Below are positions 36,081 to 44,075 of a DNA stretch of 64,000 nt, in pieces. The stretch comes from Umezawaea sp036375055 (GTDB taxonomy: Bacteria; Actinomycetota; Actinomycetes; Mycobacteriales; Pseudonocardiaceae), in contig NZ_DASUSQ010000094.1 in NCBI RefSeq assembly GCF_036375055.1, positions 61,214 through 125,213 of the forward strand. The letters are read 5' to 3'. The translations under genes and the position numbers were made by a program. The notes under the pieces were generated by a model. It was not told the origin of the DNA, did not search any database, and saw only the letters and a list, made by a program, of their open reading frames with translations. The first letter of the stretch is position 1. Each line of letters starts with the position of its first letter.

Positions 36081-37190
36081 TCAGAGGCGTGCCTTCGCGA
36101 ACAGCTCCTCGTAGGCGTCGAGCACGGCGGGCACGCTGTAGCGCTCGGCCGCCGCGGCCACGCCCGCGGCGCGGTCCGGCGGGCTGTCGCGCAGGTCGCG
36201 CAGCCGGTCGGTGATGTCGCTCGCGACGCCGGGCCGCACGAGCGCGCCGAACCCGGTCTCCCGCACCGGGATGCGGACGCCCGGCAGGTCGCTGGCGAGC
36301 GCGGGCACGCCCGCGAGCATCCCGACGACCTGGACGATGCCGAAGGCCTCGAACGCGTTGACCGACGGCAGCGCGAACACGTCGAGCGAGGCGTAGAAGT
36401 CGCCCAGCGACTCGTCCGGGACGAACCCGAGCAGCCTGATGCGCGGGTCGCCGTCGATCCGTTTCCGCACGCGGTCGATGACGCTGCCGCCCGCGACGTT
36501 GCCGAACTCGCCGCCGATCAGCAGGCGGGCGTCCGGGTCGTCGAGCGCGCGGAAGCCGTCGACCAGGAACTCGACGCCCTTCTCCTCCACGATCCGGCCG
36601 AGGAACCCGACGTGCGGGCCGTCGCCGTCGCGGAACGACGGCTCCCCGGCGGGCACCGGTCGGCAGGGCGGCGGCACGGCGGCCATCGCCGGTCGGATCG
36701 ACGGCCACAGCCTGCTGTGCTCGGCGTAGTCCTCGCTGGTCACCGCGACGATCCGCGCGTGCTTCATGGCGAGCCTGCTGGACGCGTCGACGACCTTGCC
36801 CTGCACGGTGTTCAGCACGCCGGGCGGCAGGCTGACGTCGCAGTGGTAGGTGAGCACGACCGGGCAGCGCGCGCCCTTCGCGACCAGGCCCGCCTCCAGC
36901 ATCGGCAGGTGCACGTTGAGCACGCGGGCCGTCCTGGACGCCCGCACGACGGCGCGGGTGAACTCGGGGCTGATGGTGCCCTTGCCCAGCTTCGCCAGCA
37001 CGGGGGCGCGGGTCACGCGCACACCGTTGACGACCTCCTCCGCGGGCAGCGACGGGTCGTGCCGGGTGGTGACCACCCTGACCCCGCGCCCGCGTTCGGC
37101 CAGGCCCTCAGCGACGTCCCTGGCGAAGTTGGTCAGCCCGGACACGTAGGGCGCGTAGTAGGTCAACGCGATGACGAGGTCGTCGTGCAC
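36081..37190 (-). CDS. GT4 family glycosyltransferase
   Basis: Retaining glycosyltransferase of GT-B fold, 369 aa. N-terminal acceptor domain starts VIALTYYAPYVSGLTNFARDVAEGL; the C-terminal nucleotide-sugar domain has GFLGRIVEEKGVEFLVDGF and the EX7E-type segment NAFEAFGIVQVVGMLAG. Probably adds a sugar to a cell-surface glycan or lipid-linked intermediate. It follows the flippase gene, whose last 83 bp overlap its 5' end in another frame. GTG start at 37190 places the first beta-strand right at the N-terminus. Confidence 0.92.
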   Translation of the reverse strand: MHDDLVIALTYYAPYVSGLTNFARDVAEGLAERGRGVRVVTTRHDPSLPAEEVVNGVRVTRAPVLAKLGKGTISPEFTRAVVRASRTARVLNVHLPMLEAGLVAKGARCPVVLTYHCDVSLPPGVLNTVQGKVVDASSRLAMKHARIVAVTSEDYAEHSRLWPSIRPAMAAVPPPCRPVPAGEPSFRDGDGPHVGFLGRIVEEKGVEFLVDGFRALDDPDARLLIGGEFGNVAGGSVIDRVRKRIDGDPRIRLLGFVPDESLGDFYASLDVFALPSVNAFEAFGIVQVVGMLAGVPALASDLPGVRIPVRETGFGALVRPGVASDITDRLRDLRDSPPDRAAGVAAAAERYSVPAVLDAYEELFAKARL

Positions 37191-38334
37191 GACTGTCCTC
37201 TCCGGAGGTGATGAGCAGGAGCACGCCGGTGATCCAGCCGAGGCCGGACCCGACGAGGAACGAGAGCTCGGCGCGCAGCAGCAGGTCCGGCACGAGCGCG
37301 AACACCGCGGCGGCCGAGGCGATGCCGACCAGCCAGGCCCGTGCGACCTCGGCGTGCAGCGCGGACGCGACCAGCGCCTGGGTGGTGGTGATGAGACCGA
37401 GGTGCGCGACGACGCCGACCGCCATCAGCGCCAGGTCGCCGCCGGCGAGCACGTAGGACGCGCCGAACACCAGGCGCACCAGCCACGGGCCGAGCAGGGC
37501 CGCGAACACCGCGCCCAGCACACCGAGCGCGGCCAGGGCGGCGGTCAGCTTCACCAGCGTCCGCACCAGGGTCCGGCCGCCCTCCCGCGCCAACCGCGTC
37601 AGCGACGGGAGCAGCGCGGTCTGGAGCGGCACCGCCACGAACAGCGGCACGCGCACCAGCAGGAACGCCGCGAGGAACCGGCCCGCGGTGTCGGAGTCGG
37701 TCGCGGTGGCCGCGACGACGACCGGCAGGCCGTTCAGCAGCAGCTGGGCGCAGACCGAGCCGAACAGCAGCGGCAGCAACGACCTCAGGAAGTCCGAAGT
37801 GGACACCTCGCCCGCGCCGCGGGGCAGCGTGAGCAGGAGCGGAAGGTGCGCGAGCGCGATGGCGGCGACGAGGGTCCACGCGAACCCGGCGCTGTCCGTC
37901 ACCACGGCGTAGCCGAGACCGAGCGCGAACAGCACCCGCAGCGCGGTGTCGACCACCAGCAGGCCGCCGTGCCACGCGAGCCGCCCGCTGCCGATGAGCG
38001 CGCCCCGGACGAGGAACTGGCCCGCGGACACCAGGCACAGCGCTGCGACCGCCACCACCGCCCACGGCTCGCCCCCGAGCGGGTCGAGCAGCAGCGGTGA
38101 CGCCGCCGCGACGAGCAGGAGTTCGACGGCGGCGAGACCGAGCGCGACGCGGGTCGCGGCCCTCATCGCCGTGTTCGGCGACAGCCTGGCCAATTCCTGT
38201 TCCACGGGGAGGAACGCGCCGAATCCGATCAGCAGGGAAAGCGACCAGAAAGCGCCGAAGTACCCGTACTCGGCGGGCGTGAGATTCCTCGCGACCACGG
38301 CCAGGTAGGCGTTCACGAGCAGCCCGGACGCCAC
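37108..38334 (-). CDS. Polysaccharide flippase-like membrane protein (Wzx/MATE-like)
   Basis: Polytopic membrane protein, at least 408 aa, with about 12 hydrophobic segments and the N-terminal layout of oligosaccharide flippases (VVARNLTPAEYGYFGAFWSL). Likely moves a lipid-linked glycan across the membrane, made with the adjacent GT4. The start is uncertain: GTG 38334 is inside the first helix, and the frame is open to a point 57 bp upstream where a CTG (38391) preceded by GAGGTG could serve. The C-terminus overlaps the glycosyltransferase start by 83 bp and its last 30 residues are basic and unlike a helix, so a frameshift near the end is possible. Confidence 0.8.
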   Translation of the reverse strand: MASGLLVNAYLAVVARNLTPAEYGYFGAFWSLSLLIGFGAFLPVEQELARLSPNTAMRAATRVALGLAAVELLLVAAASPLLLDPLGGEPWAVVAVAALCLVSAGQFLVRGALIGSGRLAWHGGLLVVDTALRVLFALGLGYAVVTDSAGFAWTLVAAIALAHLPLLLTLPRGAGEVSTSDFLRSLLPLLFGSVCAQLLLNGLPVVVAATATDSDTAGRFLAAFLLVRVPLFVAVPLQTALLPSLTRLAREGGRTLVRTLVKLTAALAALGVLGAVFAALLGPWLVRLVFGASYVLAGGDLALMAVGVVAHLGLITTTQALVASALHAEVARAWLVGIASAAAVFALVPDLLLRAELSFLVGSGLGWITGVLLLITSGEDSRARRPRHRVDLLRALRVRADQLRQGRR

Positions 38335-38572
38335 GACGCAGGCGCCGACGAGACCGATGGACCTCGTTCCGCCGCTGGTGGGAGCGCTCAGGACGGTTCA
38401 CCTCACACGACGCGGACACGGGGATCGCCGAACCATAACGGCAACCGGCAGGGCGGAACGCCCCTGTTCCCGGCCCGTAACACGCTGCTCACGTGGTTAA
38501 CGCAAACGTTGCAGCGGAAGGCGCGACCACGTCCTCCACGTAATTGAGCGGCACTACGTTCACGGCTCGTCG

Positions 38573-38608
38573 ATGAATACCCAGCCGACTGAGGACCACC
38601 ACGAGTGA
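38573..38608 (+). CDS. 11-codon upstream ORF overlapping the emb start
   Basis: ATG at 38573 opens a frame encoding MNTQPTEDHHE whose TGA overlaps the GTG start of emb (GTGA). It has no good ribosome site of its own. It may be a leader used for translational coupling, or chance. Confidence 0.25.
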   Translation: MNTQPTEDHHE

Positions 38609-41600
38609 CGACAACGATTACCCCTGCGCCCGAGGTCGAGTCCACTCCGCCGCCCCGTCGGCGCGGACCGGCTCTCCGCACGATCGTCCTGGTCGCGGGT
38701 CTGCTCACCGTGGTGTTCGCGGGTCTGCTCCCGCTGGCCCCGGTGACGGTCAACGACCCCACCGTCCAGTGGCCGGAGGACGTCTCGGCGCCCCGGTCCA
38801 CCAGTCTCGCGCTGGGCGCCTACAAGCCGCTCGGCCTGGACGTCCGGTTCAGCTGCGACACCGCGCGCGCCGCCGGTGGCGCGGGCGTCGTCGTGTCCAC
38901 CATGGACCCCGGCGTACCGGCCGTGGACGAACGGGGGCTGAGCGTCCGCACGGTGGGCGACCGGCTGCTGATCCGGGCCACCGGCACGACCCTGCTGGAC
39001 TCCCCGCTGCCCGCGGGCGACTGCGCCTACCGGGTGCGCGGCGACCGGAACGGGCTCGCGGTGCTGCTGGACGGCACCGAGATCAGCCACGGCGGCGTCC
39101 TGCCGGACGTGCACTCGCTGGCGACCACGCTCACCGCGCTGGACGGCGCGACCGCCGACGACCTGTCGGTGTCGGTGCGGGTGGACGACCAGTTCACCAC
39201 CAGCCCGTCGACCGCGAAGGTCGTGCTGATGGTCCTGCTGGCGCTGGCCGCGCTGGTCGCGGTCGCCGGCCTGGTGCGGATGGACACGCGGATCTCGTTG
39301 CCGCGCACCGGGTTCCGGCCGCGGCTGGTCGACATCGTGGTGCCCGCGGTCATGGTGCTGTGGGTGTTCCTGGCCCCGATGTCCGACGACGACGGCTACT
39401 ACAGCGCGATGGCGCGCAACGTCGACGTCACCGGCTACGTCGGCAACTACTACCAGCTGCTCAACCAGGGCTTCACGCCGTTCGCCTGGTTCTACTACTT
39501 CCTGTCCGAGTGGCAGGTGCTGTTCGGCACGGCCCCGGTGGTGCTGCGCGTCCCGGCCCTGCTGTTCGGCCTGGTGACGTGGTTCGCGGTCCGCTGGTTC
39601 GTCGCGCGGGCCGGGGTGCTCCCCGCCGCCTGGTCGCGGCGCGGCCCGTGGGTCGACCGCGGCGCGCGGGTCGTGCTCGCGTCGGCGTTCCTGGTGTGGT
39701 GGCTACCGCTGGACATGGGCGTGCGGCCCGAGGGCGTCGTCACGATGTGCGGTGCGCTCACGCTGCTGGCCGTCGCGAAGGCCGTGGAGTCGCAGCGGCT
39801 CACGCCGCTCGCCGCGGGCATCGGCGTCGCGGGCGTCGGGTTCTTCGCCCACCCCACCGGTTTCACCGTGCTGGCACCGCTGGTCGCCGGGCTGCCGCTC
39901 CTGATCCCGCTGCTGCGCAAGGACACCGACGGCACGGCGGACTGGAAGACCGTGCTGGCGCGGACGCTCGGCGTGCTCTCACCCGGCGCGGTGGCCGTGG
40001 TCTTCGCGTTCTCGGACGGCACGCTGCGGGACTTCGTGCACGCGCAGGACATCTTCCTCCGCATCGCCGGGCAGGACAGCTGGTACACCGAGATCTCCCG
40101 GTACACGTTCCTGCTCAACACGAGCGACCCGATGGCGAACTACGCCAAGCGCGCTCCCGTGCTGCTGTGCCTGGTCGCGCTGGTGTGGTTCGTGGTGCTG
40201 GTGACCTCGGCGCGGGCGCGGCGCGTGCCCGTCCCGCCCCGGCTGGCGCTCGCGGGCTGGTCGACGCTGTTCGCGTTCCTGCTGCTGTGGTTCACGCCCA
40301 GCAAGTGGACGCACCACTTCGGCAGCTTCTCCGGCATCGGGTCGGCGTTCCTGGCGCTGCTGCTGGTCGGGTCGGTACCTCTGGTGCGGGAGCTGACGCG
40401 CGACCGGAAGCTGTCGGTGCCGGTCGTGCTGGGCGCGGTGGTCAGCGTGTCGGCGATGATGGCGCTCGCGTTCCACGGGGCCAACAAGTGGCCGTACTCG
40501 TGGCTGCTGGGCATCCCGAACCCGAACGTCTCGCCCGGTGTGTCGGTGATCAGGTTCGACAAGCCCTACTGGGGTCTGATCGCCATCGGGGTGGTGGCGT
40601 TCCTGGTGGCCCGCACGCTGCCGCACTGGCGGAAGCTCGCGGTCGTCGTGGCCGTCCCGGTCGTGGTGGTGCTGTTCTTCCTGGCCAACATCACCTACCT
40701 GGTCGGCGGTTTCTCCTACGCCACCGTGCAGACGCTGGGCACGTGGTCGCCGTGGGCGGCAAACGTCCGCGACCCGCTCGCCACGAACTGCGGGGCGGCG
40801 GAGGCGATCGACGTGCTGGACGTGCGCGGCGCGCAGCCGCTCGCGGAGCTGGCGGGCCAGCCCCCGGTCGACGGGTCCGCGTTCGCCCAGGGCCGCGGCT
40901 GGTTCCCCTCCGCTCCCCCGCCCGAGGGCGGAGCGGGGGAGACGGCGTGGGGCAGCCTGGTCGACCGGCCGGGCCAGGAGTTCCCCGAGCAGACCGTCGG
41001 GAAGCTGACCACCCCGTGGTTCGTGCTCGACGGCGGCCCGGACGCCACGGCCGTCCTGGTCTCGGGGCTGCTCGGTCAGGGCAACACGCTCACCGTCGAG
41101 TTCGGCACGGCGACGGGCAGGGTCCTGGGCACCACGCCGATCACCGACCAGCAGGACAGCGTCATCTGGCGCAACCTCGTGCTGCCGCCCGCGCCGTCGG
41201 GCGCGGAGACCGTGCGGCTGGTGGCGGCCGACGGCTCGATGGGCTGGGGCGGCTGGCTCGCCGTCACGGCCCCGTCGGTGCAGCGCGCGGTCCCGCTCAA
41301 GGACTACGTGCCGAGGGACGCCGCCGTGGCGGTCGCGTGGCAGTTCGCGTTCCTGTTCCCCTGCCAGCGCCAGCCGGAGCTGCGCGACGGGATCATCGAG
41401 CCGGTCTCCTACGCCGTGCAGTGGGGCGACACCGCCACCGGGGGCATCTCCGACGCCACCTGGCAGCCCGTGCGCGGCGGCCTCTTCGGCGACGTTCTCG
41501 TGTCGCAGTCGATCACCGCGCTCACCGCCGGGATGCGCGACTTCCCCGGCGCGCACTCGACCCAGGTCTACCAGACGGAGGCCCGCTACCCCTCGGGCCG

Positions 41601-41655
41601 GTACACCCTCACCCACCAGCGCAAGACCCTGTTCGGCTGGGAGGCCATGCGATGA
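38605..41655 (+). CDS. Arabinosyltransferase (EmbA/B/C family)
   Basis: Polytopic GT-C glycosyltransferase, 1016 aa, using decaprenyl-phospho-arabinose to extend cell-wall arabinan. An N-terminal helix (residues 23-45) is followed by an extracytoplasmic domain to about 200, then the multispan core with the GT-C acidic motif APMSDDDGYY (D261-D263). The C-terminal lectin-like domain begins near 760. Slightly shorter than mycobacterial Emb proteins (about 1090 aa). The next two genes make the arabinose donor, with ATGA overlaps, so this is one arabinan operon. Only one emb gene is visible. Confidence 0.92.
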   Translation: MTTTITPAPEVESTPPPRRRGPALRTIVLVAGLLTVVFAGLLPLAPVTVNDPTVQWPEDVSAPRSTSLALGAYKPLGLDVRFSCDTARAAGGAGVVVSTMDPGVPAVDERGLSVRTVGDRLLIRATGTTLLDSPLPAGDCAYRVRGDRNGLAVLLDGTEISHGGVLPDVHSLATTLTALDGATADDLSVSVRVDDQFTTSPSTAKVVLMVLLALAALVAVAGLVRMDTRISLPRTGFRPRLVDIVVPAVMVLWVFLAPMSDDDGYYSAMARNVDVTGYVGNYYQLLNQGFTPFAWFYYFLSEWQVLFGTAPVVLRVPALLFGLVTWFAVRWFVARAGVLPAAWSRRGPWVDRGARVVLASAFLVWWLPLDMGVRPEGVVTMCGALTLLAVAKAVESQRLTPLAAGIGVAGVGFFAHPTGFTVLAPLVAGLPLLIPLLRKDTDGTADWKTVLARTLGVLSPGAVAVVFAFSDGTLRDFVHAQDIFLRIAGQDSWYTEISRYTFLLNTSDPMANYAKRAPVLLCLVALVWFVVLVTSARARRVPVPPRLALAGWSTLFAFLLLWFTPSKWTHHFGSFSGIGSAFLALLLVGSVPLVRELTRDRKLSVPVVLGAVVSVSAMMALAFHGANKWPYSWLLGIPNPNVSPGVSVIRFDKPYWGLIAIGVVAFLVARTLPHWRKLAVVVAVPVVVVLFFLANITYLVGGFSYATVQTLGTWSPWAANVRDPLATNCGAAEAIDVLDVRGAQPLAELAGQPPVDGSAFAQGRGWFPSAPPPEGGAGETAWGSLVDRPGQEFPEQTVGKLTTPWFVLDGGPDATAVLVSGLLGQGNTLTVEFGTATGRVLGTTPITDQQDSVIWRNLVLPPAPSGAETVRLVAADGSMGWGGWLAVTAPSVQRAVPLKDYVPRDAAVAVAWQFAFLFPCQRQPELRDGIIEPVSYAVQWGDTATGGISDATWQPVRGGLFGDVLVSQSITALTAGMRDFPGAHSTQVYQTEARYPSGRYTLTHQRKTLFGWEAMR

Positions 41656-42182
41656 CCGGCTCGATGAGCGCGCGGGAAGCCCTCGCGCTGAGCGCGGTGC
41701 AGTCGGCGATCGGATCACCACCGGTGGTGCGCGCGGCGAAGGCGCTGTCCCTGTTCGGCGAGCACAGCGCGGGCTGGTTCGCGCTCGGCCTGGTCGGCGC
41801 CGCCGTCGACCGCGAGCACCGTCGCGAGTGGACGGTCGCGGCCGGGTCGGTGGTCGCCGCGCACGCCGCGTCCATCGTGGTGAAGCGGGTCGTGCGCCGC
41901 GGGCGGCCCGACCACCCGGACGTGCGGGTGCTGGCGGGGACGCCGAGCGGGCTCAGCTTCCCCTCCTCGCACGCCACGTCCACGACCACCGCCGCGATCC
42001 TCTACGGCGCGTTGACCAAGCAGCCCCTCACCCCCCTGCTGGTGCCGCCGATGGTGCTCAGCAGGCTCGTGCTGGGCGTGCACTACCCGAGCGACGTCAT
42101 CGCGGGATCGCTGCTCGGTGCCCTCGTCGCGGGCGGCGTGCGGCGCCTCACCTCCCGCCGACCCGGACCGGAGGAGCGATGA
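41652..42182 (+). CDS. PAP2 superfamily phosphatase (arabinan donor pathway)
   Basis: Membrane phosphatase of the PAP2 family, 176 aa. The three motifs are intact: KRVVRRGRP, PSSHA, and SRLVLGVHYPSDVIAG. In mycobacteria the gene in this position (between emb genes and ubiA) is assigned to dephosphorylate decaprenyl-phosphoryl-ribose 5-phosphate, and the same role is inferred here. It overlaps emb upstream (ATGA) and ubiA downstream (ATGA). Confidence 0.92.
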   Translation: MTGSMSAREALALSAVQSAIGSPPVVRAAKALSLFGEHSAGWFALGLVGAAVDREHRREWTVAAGSVVAAHAASIVVKRVVRRGRPDHPDVRVLAGTPSGLSFPSSHATSTTTAAILYGALTKQPLTPLLVPPMVLSRLVLGVHYPSDVIAGSLLGALVAGGVRRLTSRRPGPEER

Positions 42183-43084
42183 CCGTGGCCGCGACAGCCG
42201 ACGTCCGTCCCGCGCCGTGGCGCACGTTCCTCGGCCTGGTGCGGACCGCACGCCCGCACCAGTGGACGAAGAACGTGCTGGTGCTCGCCGCGCCGTTCAC
42301 CTCCACCCGGATCTTCGAGGCCGACGTGCTGCGCTCCGCGGCGCTCGCGTTCGCCGCGTTCTGCCTGGCCGCGTCGTCGATCTACCTCGTCAACGACGCC
42401 AAGGACGTGCTGGCCGACCGGGAGCACCCGAGGAAGAGGCTGCGGCCGATCGCCGCGGGCGTCGTGCCCGTGCCGCTCGCCCACGGCGCCGCGGTGGTGC
42501 TGGCGCTCGGGTCGCTGGGCGTCGCGGCGGCGGCCAACTGGACGCTCGTCGTGATCATGGCCGTGTACCTGGTGGTGCAGCTCGGCTACTGCTTCGGGCT
42601 CAAGCACCAGCCCGTGCTGGAGCTGTGCGTCGTCGCCTCGGGCTTCCTGCTGCGGTGCATCGCGGGCGGGGTCGCGGCGGACATCGTGCCCTCGCAGTGG
42701 TTCCTGCTCGTCACCGCGTTCGGCTCGCTGTTCATCGTGGCGGGCAAGCGGTACGCGGAGATCAAGCTGTACCAGTCGACCGGCGCCGCGATCCGGCACT
42801 CGCTGACGAAGTACTCGGAGACCTACCTCCGGTTCGTCTGGGCCACCTCGGCGGCCGTCATGAACATGACGTACGGCCTGTGGGCGTTCGAGATCAGCCA
42901 GCGCACGCACAACAGCTGGGGCGCGCTGTCGATGGTGCCGTTCGTCATCGCCGTGCTGCGCTACGCCGTGGACGTCGACAGCGGCAAGGCCGGTGCCCCG
43001 GACGACCTCGCCCGCACCGACCACGTCCTCCAGGTGCTGGGCCTGGTCTGGCTCGGGACGCTCACGCTGGCGATCTACGTCTAG
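42179..43084 (+). CDS. ubiA: Decaprenyl-phosphate phosphoribosyltransferase (UbiA family)
   Basis: UbiA-superfamily prenyltransferase-like membrane enzyme, 301 aa, with about nine helices. It transfers 5-phosphoribose from PRPP to decaprenyl phosphate, the first step to the arabinose donor DPA. The first metal-binding motif is NDAKDVLADREHPRKRLRP (NDxxDxxxD type) and the second region is KRYAEIKLY. Close match in layout to the mycobacterial DPPR synthase. Last gene of the emb operon. Confidence 0.94.
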   Translation: MTVAATADVRPAPWRTFLGLVRTARPHQWTKNVLVLAAPFTSTRIFEADVLRSAALAFAAFCLAASSIYLVNDAKDVLADREHPRKRLRPIAAGVVPVPLAHGAAVVLALGSLGVAAAANWTLVVIMAVYLVVQLGYCFGLKHQPVLELCVVASGFLLRCIAGGVAADIVPSQWFLLVTAFGSLFIVAGKRYAEIKLYQSTGAAIRHSLTKYSETYLRFVWATSAAVMNMTYGLWAFEISQRTHNSWGALSMVPFVIAVLRYAVDVDSGKAGAPDDLARTDHVLQVLGLVWLGTLTLAIYV

Positions 43085-43095
43085 CCTGGTCGCTC

Positions 43096-43674
43096 GTGCG
43101 CCTGCTCTCCCACGACGACCCGCTCCCGCTGGAGCACCCCCGCCGCTTCGCCGTGGCGGGACCAGCGGGGGCGGGCAAGTCCACGCTCGCCGAACGGCTC
43201 TGCGGCCCGCTGGGCGTGCCGTTCACGCAGTTCGAGTCGTTCTACCACGCTCCGGGCTGGACGGTCCGGGAGACGTGGCGGCAGGACGTGCTCGCGTTCG
43301 TCGCGGGCCCGGTGTGGGCGATCGAGTGGCAGGGCGAGGAGGTCCGCGAGGAGCTGACCGCCCGCACCCGGGTGCTGGTGTGGCTGGACCACCCGCGAGC
43401 GCTGACCGTCGGCCGCACCGTCGTGCGGACGGTGCGGCGCAGGCTCGGCGGCGGCACCCCGATCCCCGGCGGGAACGTCGAGGGGCCGCTGCGGACGTTC
43501 TTCACCGACCCCGACCACATCGTCAGGGAGGCGTGGCGGCGGCACCCGACCGTGCGGGCCGGGGTTCGGCGCCTGATCTCGGAGGACCGGCACCCGGACC
43601 TGGTGGTGGTGCGGCTGCGCGGGCAGCGGCAGGTGCGGGAGTGGGTGCGCGGACCGTTCACCGCGGCGGTGTGA
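43096..43674 (+). CDS. P-loop kinase-like protein (adenylate kinase/topology-modulation family)
   Basis: Small P-loop NTPase, 192 aa. Walker A GPAGAGKSTLAERL, then FESFYHAPGW, VWLDHPRALTVGRTVVRTVRRR and a C-terminal VVRLRGQRQVREWV. The layout matches putative kinases annotated as topology modulation or adenylate kinase-like proteins; the substrate is unknown. GTG 43096 lies 11 bp after the ubiA stop. It is probably the tail of the same transcript, without an obvious functional link. Confidence 0.82.
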   Translation: MRLLSHDDPLPLEHPRRFAVAGPAGAGKSTLAERLCGPLGVPFTQFESFYHAPGWTVRETWRQDVLAFVAGPVWAIEWQGEEVREELTARTRVLVWLDHPRALTVGRTVVRTVRRRLGGGTPIPGGNVEGPLRTFFTDPDHIVREAWRRHPTVRAGVRRLISEDRHPDLVVVRLRGQRQVREWVRGPFTAAV

Positions 43675-43710
43675 CCAGGATCCGGTCTCACGGCTTCCGG
43701 GCTCCTCCGG

Positions 43711-44075
43711 GACGCGCCCGCTGCCCCGTCGACACCGGCCCGCACGGCCTCAGCGCTGGACCAAGGCGGCCGACGAGCACGGCCGGGACATGATCTCCAC
43801 GGCCCTGGTGCGTGCGGCCTCGGCGCTGGACCGCGGACACCGCCGTGGCGGCCACGGCCCGGCACCGACCCAGCGCCGGACCGAGGACACACCCGCAACG
43901 CACCCCGCAGCCCCCTCGACACCGGCCCGCGCGGCCTCGGCGCTGGACCGCGGAGACGGCCGTGGCGTCCACGGCCCGATCGGCGCAGCGCCGGAACGCA
44001 CCCCGCAGCCCTCTCGACACCAGCCCCCGCGGCCTCAGCGCTGGACCGCGGAGACGGCCGTGGCGTCCACGGCCA
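43711..44075. repeat. Degenerate repeats derived from the 3' end of the neighbouring gene
   Basis: A segment around GCGCTGGACCGCGGAGACGG followed by CCGTGGCGTCCACGGCC occurs at about 44037 (as the last codons of the adjacent gene), 43939, 43822 and, more decayed, 43752 (spacings about 98, 117 and 70 bp). Another block (ACCCCGCAGCCCTCTCGACA and variants) alternates with it. The minus strand of each copy encodes variants of VDATAVSAVQR. It fills the otherwise gene-free stretch 43675-44034. Confidence 0.75.
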
